NCBI RefSeq assembly: GCF_030068455.1
Contig: NZ_JAQOSQ010000003.1
Location: forward strand, 1-64,000
Length of the DNA: 64,000 nucleotides
Direction: 5' to 3'
Source: Roseofilum casamattae BLCC-M143
Lineage (GTDB): Bacteria > Cyanobacteriota > Cyanobacteriia > Cyanobacteriales > Desertifilaceae
The notes below the pieces were generated by a model. The model saw only the letters and a program-made list of their open reading frames with translations. It was not told where the DNA came from and searched no databases. Each line of letters begins with the position of its first letter. The stretch's first letter is position 1. A program made the translations under genes and the position numbers. Positions 46,001 through 55,018 of the stretch are shown in pieces.

Positions 46001-48477
46001 AGCTATTACAACAAGGCGGACAGTTTTATGCTGCCCGAAATTTTCTCGTTATTAATGCTCATATCAAGTATAACAAAGAACATTTACGAACAACTCTTGA
46101 AGGTTTAAAAACAGCCTATTTTGTTGGATTAGAAACAGGAGATCTTGAATTTGCAAGCTATGGAGCTTTATATTATACATTGTATTGTTATCTGTGCAGT
46201 CGGGAATTGTCAGAACTCGAACAAGAGATATCTAATTATGGCCTCGGGGTAGCACGCATCAAACAAGCAACGTCTAAAAACTATATCGATATCTATCATC
46301 AAGCCATACAGAATTTGTTAGGAAACTCCCAAAATCCTTGTTTGCTGATTGGTGCAGTTTATGATGAAGAGAAGATGCTCCCTATTCATCAACAAGCTAA
46401 CGATCTAACGGCTCTATATTATGTAAACTTTAATCGAGGGTTTCTTCATTATCTTTTTCAAGAGTATGGGCGCGCATCTCAATGTTTCGAGATCGCGCAA
46501 AAATATTTAGGAGGAGCAGTCGCCACCCCTCTGATTCCACTCTTCCATTTCTACCAGTCTTTAACAATACTCACCCTGTCGATCGGCCAAGCAGACAGGG
46601 AATATCAAGCTGCTCTCGAACAGATTAAAGACAATCAAGCAATTCTGAAGAATTTAGCCGAACTCGTTCCAGCAAACTACTTTCATAAATGGTGTCTTGT
46701 GGAAGCAGAAAAACAGCACCTACTGAGCAATAAAATAGAAGCGATTAATTTATACGATCGCGCGATCGCCGGAGCAAAAGAAAATGAATACATCCAAGAA
46801 GAAGCCTTAGCCAACGAACTTGCTGCTAAATTCTACCTCGACTGGGGCAAAGAAAAGTTTGCCGCTTTATATATGCAAGAAGCCTACTACTGTTATGCCC
46901 AATGGGGAGCAAAAGCAAAAACAAACGATCTCGAACAACGCTATCCCCAGCTATTAAAGCCAATCCTACAACGAGATTCCCGACACGGGACGCTTCGCGA
47001 TCGCCCTTCCTCTTCGGCAACAACGGCCATTTCCAAAATTACCAGCACTTCTCATTCTCAAACCGCAACCATTGCCAATATTTCCTCGGTTCTCGATTTA
47101 TCTTCCCTCTTGAAAGCCTCTCGAATCTTATCGGGAGAAATCGAACTCGATCGCTTGCTCTCGACTCTGATGAAAATTATTCTCGAAAATGCCGGAGCGA
47201 CCAAAGGAGCATTATTATTAACGAGCGAGAGGGGTTTAACAGTAGAAGCGATCGCCACTCGTACCGATGCAGAAAAAGCATTACAATTCGATTCTCTACA
47301 TCAATCAATTCCTCTCGATAATTATCCAGAATTACCCACAGGATTAATTAACTATGTCCGGCGCACCACAGAAACATCCCTGTTAGATGCGAAAGCCGCA
47401 CAAACCCAATTTTCGACCGATAATTATTTGCTGCGCTTCTCTCCCCAAAGTTTACTCTGTTTGCCTCTCCTCGAACGAGGGAATTTAATCGGCGTTCTTT
47501 ATTTAGAAAATACGCTGACTGCTGACGCATTTACAAGCGATCGCGTGGCATTATTAGATGCACTATGCGCTCAAGCAGCCATTTCTTTAACCAATGCGCG
47601 GCTTTACCAACAAGCACAACAGGCATTAACAGATTTACAACAAGCACAGTTGCAATTGGTACAAAATGAAAAAATGGCAACCTTGGGGAATCTTGTTGCA
47701 GGGGTTGCTCACGAAATTAATAATCCTGTCGGCTTTATTGGCGGGAATGTGGGGGCAGCACAAGAACACCTGCAAGATTTGCTCGCAATCCTTTCTCTCT
47801 ATCAAGAAAATGCGTCTCTTCCCGAAGATATCCTTGACGAGATTGAAGACCTCGATCCCGAGTTTATTGCCGAAGATTTTCCCAAACTGATTGCATCTAT
47901 GCAATCAGGATGCGATCGCATCCGCAACATCAGTACATCTTTGCGAACTTTTTCGCGCACGGATACTGATGCGAAAACCGAGTTCAATTTGTACGAAGGT
48001 CTTGATAGCACCCTCTTAATCCTCAAATATCGCCTCAAGGCCAACGAACAAAGACCCGCCATTGAAATTGTTAAAAAATACGGCGAGATTCCCGAAGTCA
48101 AATGCTACGTGGGACAAATCAATCAAGTGTTTATGAACTTGTTAGCGAATGCGATCGATGCTCTCGATGAAGGGAATTTAGGAAAAACCTATGAAGAGAT
48201 CGAAAAAGCGCCCAATTGCATTACTGTTTGCACGGAATTAAGCGAAAACAAAAAGAACGTTCTCGTGAAAATTGCCGACAATGGAACGGGAATGCCAGAA
48301 ACCGTAAAAGAGAAAATATTCGAGCAAGGATTTACCACGAAAGGAGTGGGGAAAGGAACGGGTTTGGGCATGGCGATCGCCCATCAAATTGTCGTCGAAA
48401 AACACGGCGGTGCGATCGCCTGTACCTCTGAATTGGGTAAAGGCACGGAGTTTGCCATTTCCATTCCAGTCAATTAA
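43021..48477 (+). CDS. Multikinase K5: Ser/Thr kinase - AAA ATPase - helical region - GAF - histidine kinase
   Basis: 1818 residues from ATG 43021 (MNAISTDLPKIGNY). An ATG at 42994 is in frame, but it lies only three bases after the conserved upstream element, and the pseudogene copy starts at the equivalent of 43021. The glycine-rich loop is unusual (ALIYESDRTRVYRG, only one Gly left). Catalytic loop IHKDIKPANILI about 133, DFS about 152, Walker A about 345, Walker B about 470, GAF about 1353-1526, His1564. No 24-base insertion (DWGKEKFAALY). The 3' histidine kinase block is shared with K4. Confidence 0.92.
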   Translation: MNAISTDLPKIGNYRAIALIYESDRTRVYRGQNVENGQPVIIKLMSNAYPSFGELVRFRNQYAIVKNLEIEGIVKTYALERYENRYALIMEDIGGVSFAEYQRRTSLSIEQFLDIAVQLADILHHLHQNNIIHKDIKPANILIQPKTHQVKLIDFSISTLLPRETQTIQTPNILEGTLAYLSPEQTGRMNRGIDYRSDFYSLGVTFYELLTGNVPFASEDSLELIHAHIAQNPDPPSKWVGLEGKFCSALLSDIVLKLMAKNAEDRYQSALGLKYDLEQCLSYYRKTKEIVAFELGERDLCDRFLIPEKLYGREKEVQTLLDAFERVASPSASLQPKAEMMLVAGFSGIGKTAVINEVHKPIVKNRGYFIKGKFDQFNRNIPFSAFVQAFRSLMGQLLGESDADLANWKAKILTALGESGQVLIEVIPELEWVIGKQPPVPELSGSAAQNRFNLLFEKFIAVFTTKEHPLTIFLDDLQWADSASLSLMKVLMGNNKTGYLLLLGAYRDNEVFPAHPLMLTLEELAKQEATISTITLSSLSVHHINQLVAETLSFKEETAQSLTQLIYRKTRGNPFFTTQFLKGLYEDKLIVFNRNLGYWECDLVKVQDATLTDNVVEFMAGRLHKLPEQTQKVLKFAACIGNQFDLETLAIICETPSEEVAAALWSALRDGLILPQSEAYKFFQEWDRENSQEEEIAVGYRFLHDRVQQAAYSLIPEERKQETHLKIGRVLLAETSATNWEDWIFEITNHLNIGIDLVIKPDEKQQLVGLNLQAGCKAKNATAYESSIEYLLLGIELLETDCWQSQYELTLALYESVTEVFYLNGNFQKMEEFSDIGLKNARDLLDTIAIYEVKVQALQARLKFQEAIDTAMIILEKLGIRRFPENPESCHVELGLEEVRKNLQDRVPSTLVNLPSAIDPKAIAAMRILASISSAAYKAAPMLMPLITFEQINLSIKYGNSPISAFAYAHYGLVLCGVCNDVEVGYQFGELASQLLQQGGQFYAARNFLVINAHIKYNKEHLRTTLEGLKTAYFVGLETGDLEFASYGALYYTLYCYLCSRELSELEQEISNYGLGVARIKQATSKNYIDIYHQAIQNLLGNSQNPCLLIGAVYDEEKMLPIHQQANDLTALYYVNFNRGFLHYLFQEYGRASQCFEIAQKYLGGAVATPLIPLFHFYQSLTILTLSIGQADREYQAALEQIKDNQAILKNLAELVPANYFHKWCLVEAEKQHLLSNKIEAINLYDRAIAGAKENEYIQEEALANELAAKFYLDWGKEKFAALYMQEAYYCYAQWGAKAKTNDLEQRYPQLLKPILQRDSRHGTLRDRPSSSATTAISKITSTSHSQTATIANISSVLDLSSLLKASRILSGEIELDRLLSTLMKIILENAGATKGALLLTSERGLTVEAIATRTDAEKALQFDSLHQSIPLDNYPELPTGLINYVRRTTETSLLDAKAAQTQFSTDNYLLRFSPQSLLCLPLLERGNLIGVLYLENTLTADAFTSDRVALLDALCAQAAISLTNARLYQQAQQALTDLQQAQLQLVQNEKMATLGNLVAGVAHEINNPVGFIGGNVGAAQEHLQDLLAILSLYQENASLPEDILDEIEDLDPEFIAEDFPKLIASMQSGCDRIRNISTSLRTFSRTDTDAKTEFNLYEGLDSTLLILKYRLKANEQRPAIEIVKKYGEIPEVKCYVGQINQVFMNLLANAIDALDEGNLGKTYEEIEKAPNCITVCTELSENKKNVLVKIADNGTGMPETVKEKIFEQGFTTKGVGKGTGLGMAIAHQIVVEKHGGAIACTSELGKGTEFAISIPVN

Positions 48478-48636
48478 ACTAGACATAATTAATTATTGGT
48501 GGCGATCGCCCGACAATTTTCACAAAAAAAATACGAAATAGCGATTTTTTGTAACTCACAATTAGGCGGACAAAGCTACAAAATTTGTTGTTTCTTTACC
48601 CACAATCTGAGTGACACCTAATCTGTCCTTTGAAAA

Positions 48637-48686
48637 TGTAAAGTGCCAACACTCTGCAAAAGTTTTCCTTAATTTTTGTTTAAACT
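48637..48686 (+). promoter_or_regulatory. Conserved 50-base upstream element, copy 3 (before K6)
   Basis: More diverged than the other two, but it keeps TGTAAA at the start, CACTCTGCAAAAGTTTT in the middle and TTTTTGTTTAAACTGAG at the end. It lies 36 bases before ATG 48722. The rest of the 244-base gap (48478-48636) shows nothing recognisable beyond AT-rich sequence. Confidence 0.5.
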
Positions 48687-48721
48687 GAGTAGTATCTCCA
48701 TTACCAGAACTAAAAGCAAGA

Positions 48722-51700
48722 ATGAACACCAGCGCTATTACTCTTCCTCAAATTAGCAGTTATCAAGCGATCGCGCTCATCTACGAAAGCGATCGCACCC
48801 TAGTCTATCGCGCTCTCGATCTAGAGACTGGGCAGCCTGTCGTTATCAAATTGATGCGAAATGAATATCCTTCCTTTAATGAATTAGTTCGGTTTCGCAA
48901 TCAATACGCCATCTCCAAAAATCTAGAAGTGGAAGGAATTATCCAACCCTACGCTCTAGAACGCTACAAAAACCGCTATGCTCTAATTATGGAAGATGTA
49001 GGAGGCATATCCCTTGCAGAATATAAAGATACCTCCTCCCTATCTATCGTTCAATTTCTCGAGATAGCCCTCCAACTAGCGAATATTCTGCATCATCTAC
49101 ATCAAAATAAGATTATTCATAAAGATATTAAACCCGCTAATATACTGATTCACCCAGAAACAAAACAAGTTACATTAATTGATTTAAGTATTTCTACTCT
49201 CTTGCCAAAAGAGACTCAAAACCTACAAACTCTCAATGTTTTAGAAGGAACTTTAGCGTATTTATCTCCAGAACAGACCGGACGGATGAATCGCGCGATT
49301 GATTATCGCAGCGATTTTTATTCCTTGGGGATCGCATTTTACGAAATCCTCGCCGGCCGCGTTCCCTTTAGTTCCAACGATCCTTTAGAACTAATTCACG
49401 CACATATCGCCCACAGTCCCGAGCCGATTAGTAAATTGATTTGCTTGGAAGGACAATTATGTCCGATTCCCCTCTCAGATATCGTCTCTAAACTAATGGC
49501 CAAAAATGCCGAAGACCGCTATCAAAGTGCTTTGGGATTGAAATACGACTTAGAAAATTGTCTTTCTCAATGGCAGGAAACCAGAAAAATCGAATCTTTT
49601 GTATTAGGAGAGCGAGATCGGTGCGATCGCTTTCTGATTCCTGAAAAACTTTACGGACGAGAGCAAGAGGTGCAGGCATTGCTTGCTGCTTTTGAACGAG
49701 TTGCTGATGGGGGAGCCTCAGGAGAACGTACCCCCTCATTTCCTCACGCCGAACTGATATTGGTGGCAGGATTCTCAGGTGTCGGCAAAACAGCAGTGGT
49801 CAATGAAGTTCACAAACCCATTACTCGCCAACGAGGTTACTTCCTTGAAGGGAAATTCGATCAATTCAATCGCGATATTCCCTTTTCTGCCTTCGTACAA
49901 GCCTTTCGAGATCTGACCGGGCAATTGTTAAGCGAATCAGATGCAGCCTTGGCAAGCTGGAAAACCAAAATTCTGGAAGCTGTGGGCGACAATGGTCGAG
50001 TTCTCATCGAAGCGATTCCCGAATTAGAGCGAGCGATCGGTTCTCAACCTCCCATCCCCGAGTTATCGGGAACCGCCGCTCAAACTCGCTTTAAATTACT
50101 ATTCCAGAAGTTTATTGCCGTCTTCGCCACGCCAGAACATCCATTGGTATTATTTTTGGACGATCTGCAATGGGCAGACTCGGCCTCCCTCAATTTGATT
50201 GCCATATTGATGGAAGATAACGCCGGATCTCTATTAGCGATTGGTGCTTATCGCGATAACGAGGTCTTTCCCGCCCATCCATTAATGTTAATGCTCGCCG
50301 ATTTGGAAAAACAACGAGCGAACCTATCAACCATTACCCTACCAGCCCTATCGCCCGATTCCATCAATCTTTGGGTTGCCGAAACCCTTAATTGCAGTCT
50401 CGATTCAGCCCAACCCCTGACGGAGCTACTCTATCAAAAAGCGAAAGGCAACCCATTCTTTACCGCACAGTTTCTGAAGGGACTCCACGAAGACGGGTTA
50501 ATTTTCTTCAATCAAGAAGTCATAGGCTGGGAATTCGATCTGCCTCAGATGCAAAATACTACCCTCGCAGAGGATGTGGTGGAATTTATGGCGGAGCGAT
50601 TGCAAAAATTGCCCCGAGGGGCGCAGGATATTCTCAAGTTTGCCGCCTGTCTTGGCAATCGATTTACCTTGGAAAGCCTAGCTGTCGTCTGCGATCGCCC
50701 TCAAGAAGCGATCGCGGCAGATTTATGGAGCGCGCTGCAAGAAAATTTTATCATCCCCGAAAGCGATACCTACAAGTTTTTTCAAGGCGATCGTGGCGAT
50801 ACCGGCGATACCGAGGTTGCCGAAAATATTTTGACCGGTTATCGCTTCCTGCACGATCGCGTTCAACAAGCGGCTTATAATTTGATTCCAGACGATCGCA
50901 AACAAGCTACCCATTTGGCGATCGGTCGGCTACTACTCCAAAATCCGTCGGAATCGGAGACAAACATCTTTGCGATCGTCAATCATTGGAATATGGCGAT
51001 CGACTTAATCGATAATTCTGCTCAACAAATACAACTGGCAGGACTCAACTTGCAAGCCGGTCTGAAAGCCAAATCTTCGGTGGCTTACGAACCTGCCTTA
51101 AAATACTTCCAAACCGGCTTGAATTTGTTAAGCGATGACTGTTGGCAAACGCAATACGAATTAGCGCTGAATCTCTACACAGAGTCTGCAAAAACAGCTT
51201 TGATTTGCGGACAGTACGCGCGGATGGAGCAGCAATCGGAGATTGTTTTACAAAATGGCAGGACAGTCTTAGATCGAGTCGAAATGTATGATGTTCGCAT
51301 TCAAGCTCAGATGGCCCGAGCCAAACCCGCGATCGCCATTCAAATTGCGTTCGCGGCCTTGAATTTATTAGAGATTGCCCTTCCAGAAACACCAACTCCG
51401 GCAGATATCCAACACGAACTCGAGATTACTCAAAAACTGTGGCAGCAACAAAACATTGCCGATTTGGTCGATCTTCCTCCCATGACCAATCCGGAAATGT
51501 TGTCTGCAAGTATTATTTTATCGAGTATTTTCGCTCCCTCATTTATTGCCAAGGCCGATATTTTACCTTTAATTGCCTGCAAACAAATTCAGCTATCTCT
51601 GCACTATGGAAACTGCGAATACTCGGCTTTTGGGTACTCGAATTACTCGGCAATTCTCAATACTATATGTCACGATCTTGAAGCGTCCTATGAGTTTGGA

Positions 51701-54274
51701 CAACTGGCGATCGCTTTGGTTGAAAAACTTAATGCCAAGAGTGTCAAAGCGAGAACATTCAATCAAGCCGCTATTTTTAGTATGCACGGGAAAGTTCATC
51801 TAAAAGCAGCACCGCCGATTTTAAAAGAAGGTTGTCAAAGCGGAGTCGAAAATGGAGACTTAGAATTTGCCGGTTATGCCGCCTATAACTGGTCGCAGTA
51901 TTCTTACTTTAGCGGCTTAAATCTCATCGATCTTCAGAAAGGAGCTGAAACCTATGGGTTATTGCTCGAGCAAATCGATCAACAAATATCTCTCAGTTGC
52001 AACCAGATCGTACAACAAGCTGCGCTCAATCTCTTAGGTCACTCGGATGATGTTTGTCAGTTAACCGGAGCGGTATTTAATGAGGAAGAAGCGCTCAGAC
52101 AATTTACGGAGGATCGGGTTTTTTCTGGAATTCAATATCTTTTTCTGCATAAGATCGTCCTGTGTTTCCTCTTTGCAAAATTCGATCGCATTCAAGACTA
52201 TATCGAGCGATGGGAACAATATCTTAATGCTTCAACCGGTATGATTACCGTGCCGAGTTTCTATTTTTATGCTACCTTAAGTCGGCTGCAACTCTATTCT
52301 CAATCTCCTGCTAATTCCGGTCAGATTCTCCCGCAAATTGAGGATGGGATGGCGGAAATGCGTCGGTGGGCAGAACAAGCCCCAATGAATTTCCAGCATA
52401 AGTCCGATTTGATTGTAGCCGAGTACGAGCGCATCCTTGGCGATCGCTATAGAGCTGCCGACTTTTACGATCGCGCCATTACCGGTGCTCGAGCCAATGA
52501 ATACGTTCAAGATGAAGCCCTTGCAAACGAGTTAGCTGCTAAATTCTATCTGGACTGGGACTTCGGCTCCGCTCAGTCCAAGGACTTCGGCTCCGCTCAG
52601 TCCAAGGACTTCGGCTCCGCTCAGTCCAAGGACTTCGGCTCCGCTCAGTCCAAGGGTAAGGAAAAAGTTGCCGCAGGCTATATGCAGGAAGCCTACTATT
52701 GCTATTTTCGTTGGGAAGCCAAAGCTAAAACAACCGATTTAGAAAACCGCTATAGCGAATTGCTTTACCCCATCTTGCAAGGATTGACAACATCCATCGA
52801 TGTTTTAAACACGCTAACGACTATTGCTTCACCCGTAATATCCGTTAATTCGGGCACTTGCCAAGGTTTCAACGATAACAACCTCAATCAAACTCTCGAT
52901 TTTGCCAGTATTCTCAAAGCCTCCCAAGCCCTTTCCGGTACAATCCAACTGGACGAGTTATTATGTCAGCTCGTTCAAATTATTTTGCAAAACTCGGGGG
53001 GCGATCGCTGTGCCTTGATTTTACCGACGGACACTGAAGAATGGCAAATACGGGCGATCGCTACGCCAAAAGAGACGCAACTGTGCAGGACATCTCTGAC
53101 CGATACATCTCAACTTCCCATCAAACTCCTCCAATACGTGAAAAATACCCGAGAAGTTCTTGTTATTGATAACCTAGAAACCGATCTGCCCGCGATCGAT
53201 GATTATTTGATTGAACATAAGCCGAAGAGCTTGTTGTGTTTGCCGATTCTCCATCAAGGTCATTTAATCGGTCTTTTGTATCTTCAAAATAGTCTCACTA
53301 TAGGAATATTTACTCAAGAGCGCATTACGATCCTCAACTTTCTCTGCACCCAAGCTGCCATTTCTCTAGAAAATGCTCGTCTCTATCAGCGATCGCAGGA
53401 AATGGCAGACAATCTGCAACATGCTTTGAATGATTTGCAGCAAACACAATTGCAATTAGTACAGAACGAAAAAATGGCAACCTTGGGCAATCTTGTTGCT
53501 GGAGTTGCCCACGAAATTAATAATCCTCTCGGTTTTATCAGTGGCAACGTCAACATCCTACAAGAGAATCTCACCGATCTTTCTGCCATTGTTGAAGGCT
53601 ATCGCGAAGAATATCCCGAACCGAGTCCCCAACTCGCAGAAGAAATTGAAGAACTAGATCTTGATTTTCTGCTGGAGGATATTCCTAAAACCATTGCATC
53701 GATGGAAGAAGGAGTCAAACGCATTGGCAACATCAGCACATCCTTACGAACGTTTTCTCGCACGGATACCGATCGGAAAACCGAGTTTAACTTGCACGAA
53801 GGTATTGATAGTACCTTATTAATTTTAAAATATCGCCTCAAAGCAAATGAGCAACGCCCTGCGATCGAAATTGTGAAAAATTACGGCAATATTCCCACGG
53901 TAAAATGCTATCCCGGACAACTCAATCAAGTGTTTATGAATATATTAGCCAATGCAATCGATGCTTTTGATGAAGCGAATCAAGGGAAAAGCTATCAGGA
54001 AATTGAATCCAGCCCAAATATTATCACAATTCACACTTCAACGATTGATAAACAAGTTAAAATCCAAATTCAAGATAATGGTTGTGGAATGAAGCCAGAG
54101 ACGATCGAAAAAATTTTTGAACAAGGGTTTACCACAAAAGGCGTTGGTAAAGGAACGGGTTTAGGAATGGCGATCGCGCGGCAAATTATTGTGGAGAAAC
54201 ATGGTGGCGCGATCGACTGTAATTCCGAAGTAGGTCAAGGCACAAAATTTATTATTTCTTTATCTTGCTCCTAA
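48722..54274 (+). CDS. Multikinase K6: with DLS kinase motif and an eight-residue tandem repeat
   Basis: 1850 residues. Kinase catalytic loop IHKDIKPANILI about 133, but the metal-binding motif reads LIDLSIST (DLS instead of DFG), and GRMNRAID replaces GRMNRGID. Walker A is GFSGVGKTAV (about 348) and Walker B LVLFLDDLQWADS (about 477). Near 1280-1311 the protein has four copies of DFGSAQSK, from the DNA array at 52559-52654. GAF about 1400-1556; His1597 in GVAHEINNPLGF; complete HATPase with CGMKPETIEKIFEQGFTTKG. It is the most divergent of K1-K6 overall and its 3' end is not part of the near-identical blocks. Confidence 0.92.
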   Translation: MNTSAITLPQISSYQAIALIYESDRTLVYRALDLETGQPVVIKLMRNEYPSFNELVRFRNQYAISKNLEVEGIIQPYALERYKNRYALIMEDVGGISLAEYKDTSSLSIVQFLEIALQLANILHHLHQNKIIHKDIKPANILIHPETKQVTLIDLSISTLLPKETQNLQTLNVLEGTLAYLSPEQTGRMNRAIDYRSDFYSLGIAFYEILAGRVPFSSNDPLELIHAHIAHSPEPISKLICLEGQLCPIPLSDIVSKLMAKNAEDRYQSALGLKYDLENCLSQWQETRKIESFVLGERDRCDRFLIPEKLYGREQEVQALLAAFERVADGGASGERTPSFPHAELILVAGFSGVGKTAVVNEVHKPITRQRGYFLEGKFDQFNRDIPFSAFVQAFRDLTGQLLSESDAALASWKTKILEAVGDNGRVLIEAIPELERAIGSQPPIPELSGTAAQTRFKLLFQKFIAVFATPEHPLVLFLDDLQWADSASLNLIAILMEDNAGSLLAIGAYRDNEVFPAHPLMLMLADLEKQRANLSTITLPALSPDSINLWVAETLNCSLDSAQPLTELLYQKAKGNPFFTAQFLKGLHEDGLIFFNQEVIGWEFDLPQMQNTTLAEDVVEFMAERLQKLPRGAQDILKFAACLGNRFTLESLAVVCDRPQEAIAADLWSALQENFIIPESDTYKFFQGDRGDTGDTEVAENILTGYRFLHDRVQQAAYNLIPDDRKQATHLAIGRLLLQNPSESETNIFAIVNHWNMAIDLIDNSAQQIQLAGLNLQAGLKAKSSVAYEPALKYFQTGLNLLSDDCWQTQYELALNLYTESAKTALICGQYARMEQQSEIVLQNGRTVLDRVEMYDVRIQAQMARAKPAIAIQIAFAALNLLEIALPETPTPADIQHELEITQKLWQQQNIADLVDLPPMTNPEMLSASIILSSIFAPSFIAKADILPLIACKQIQLSLHYGNCEYSAFGYSNYSAILNTICHDLEASYEFGQLAIALVEKLNAKSVKARTFNQAAIFSMHGKVHLKAAPPILKEGCQSGVENGDLEFAGYAAYNWSQYSYFSGLNLIDLQKGAETYGLLLEQIDQQISLSCNQIVQQAALNLLGHSDDVCQLTGAVFNEEEALRQFTEDRVFSGIQYLFLHKIVLCFLFAKFDRIQDYIERWEQYLNASTGMITVPSFYFYATLSRLQLYSQSPANSGQILPQIEDGMAEMRRWAEQAPMNFQHKSDLIVAEYERILGDRYRAADFYDRAITGARANEYVQDEALANELAAKFYLDWDFGSAQSKDFGSAQSKDFGSAQSKDFGSAQSKGKEKVAAGYMQEAYYCYFRWEAKAKTTDLENRYSELLYPILQGLTTSIDVLNTLTTIASPVISVNSGTCQGFNDNNLNQTLDFASILKASQALSGTIQLDELLCQLVQIILQNSGGDRCALILPTDTEEWQIRAIATPKETQLCRTSLTDTSQLPIKLLQYVKNTREVLVIDNLETDLPAIDDYLIEHKPKSLLCLPILHQGHLIGLLYLQNSLTIGIFTQERITILNFLCTQAAISLENARLYQRSQEMADNLQHALNDLQQTQLQLVQNEKMATLGNLVAGVAHEINNPLGFISGNVNILQENLTDLSAIVEGYREEYPEPSPQLAEEIEELDLDFLLEDIPKTIASMEEGVKRIGNISTSLRTFSRTDTDRKTEFNLHEGIDSTLLILKYRLKANEQRPAIEIVKNYGNIPTVKCYPGQLNQVFMNILANAIDAFDEANQGKSYQEIESSPNIITIHTSTIDKQVKIQIQDNGCGMKPETIEKIFEQGFTTKGVGKGTGLGMAIARQIIVEKHGGAIDCNSEVGQGTKFIISLSCS
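52559..52654 (+). repeat. Four exact tandem copies of a 24-base unit inside K6
   Basis: Units at 52559-52582, 52583-52606, 52607-52630 and 52631-52654. Each encodes DFGSAQSK, in frame. Each contains GGACT...AGTCC complementary ends. K1, K2 and K4 have one related unit at the same protein position, while K3, K5 and K7 have none. The copies are identical, so the expansion is recent, by slippage or unequal crossover. Confidence 0.95.
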
Positions 54275-54347
54275 GCGATCGCTGGTTGGAGGTGATGGCC
54301 GGGGCTGTTTGAGATGAGGGTTACTGCTTGCCTGGCTATACTCTCGC

Positions 54348-54353
54348 TATAAT
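54348..54353 (+). promoter_or_regulatory. Candidate -10 box upstream of the rhodanese gene
   Basis: A TATAAT lies 60 bases before ATG 54414. A TTGCCT upstream is only 14 bases away, too close for a standard -35. Weak support. Confidence 0.3.
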
Positions 54354-54413
54354 TAGAATCTATGCGGTAACCTCGCTCTGCGGAAAAAAAAATCTGTTCG
54401 TCATTTATCCCCT

Positions 54414-54953
54414 ATGCCATCACTATTTCAACACCTTCAATCAATTCTACTCTCCAGTACTCGTCTGTTTAGCGGACTGACCCAAAAAGATCGCCAACCT
54501 CAAGTCCCATCTTGGCCAAGCCTGAAGGCGCAAATTCGAGCTGAGTTTCCGACTGTTAAACATATTGGAATTACAGATCTTGAACAGCACTTGCTCCCAA
54601 CACAACAGGAGAAAACACTCATTGTTGATGTGCGCGCACCCGAAGAATTTGCGGTGAGTCATCTCAAAGGAGCCGTGAATCTGGAAGACCCTGAAGCCAT
54701 TCTTCAACTCGCTCAACAACAACAAGCCGAACAGATCGTTCTCTACTGTTCGGTAGGTTATCGTTCTGCGCAGATGGCACAAATGATAGAAGAGCAAGGT
54801 TGGGATGCAGTGGTTAACTTTGAAGGCTCCATTTTTGAATGGGCCAATTCCGGTCGCCCGGTTTTCCTGAAGAGCGAAGAAGTAGAGGTTGTTCATCCTT
54901 TCGATCCTGTCTGGGGGAAACTACTCGATGGGCAATATCACCCGACAGAATGA
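54414..54953 (+). CDS. Rhodanese-like domain protein
   Basis: 179 residues. Single rhodanese domain (about 48-145) with LIVDVRAPEEFAVSHLKGAVNL and the active-site loop YCSVGYRSAQMA, whose Cys would carry the persulfide. The first 45 residues are weakly hydrophobic then basic, without a clear signal peptide. It could be a sulfurtransferase or a sulfane-sulfur sensor. It sits between K6 and the membrane histidine kinase on the same strand (gaps of about 140 and 65 bases), which leaves open a link between sulfur or redox state and the kinases. That link is speculative. Confidence 0.9.
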   Translation: MPSLFQHLQSILLSSTRLFSGLTQKDRQPQVPSWPSLKAQIRAEFPTVKHIGITDLEQHLLPTQQEKTLIVDVRAPEEFAVSHLKGAVNLEDPEAILQLAQQQQAEQIVLYCSVGYRSAQMAQMIEEQGWDAVVNFEGSIFEWANSGRPVFLKSEEVEVVHPFDPVWGKLLDGQYHPTE

Positions 54954-55018
54954 GTACTCCTTGCTCCGATATAACAGTGAAAGTGTTAATTTATTTATGA
55001 GATTTAGTATTGTTGTAA

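Noticed and set aside
52559-52654. Regular repeat spacing that could be taken for a CRISPR array
   Set aside because: The 24-base units abut with no spacers and are in frame inside a large gene.
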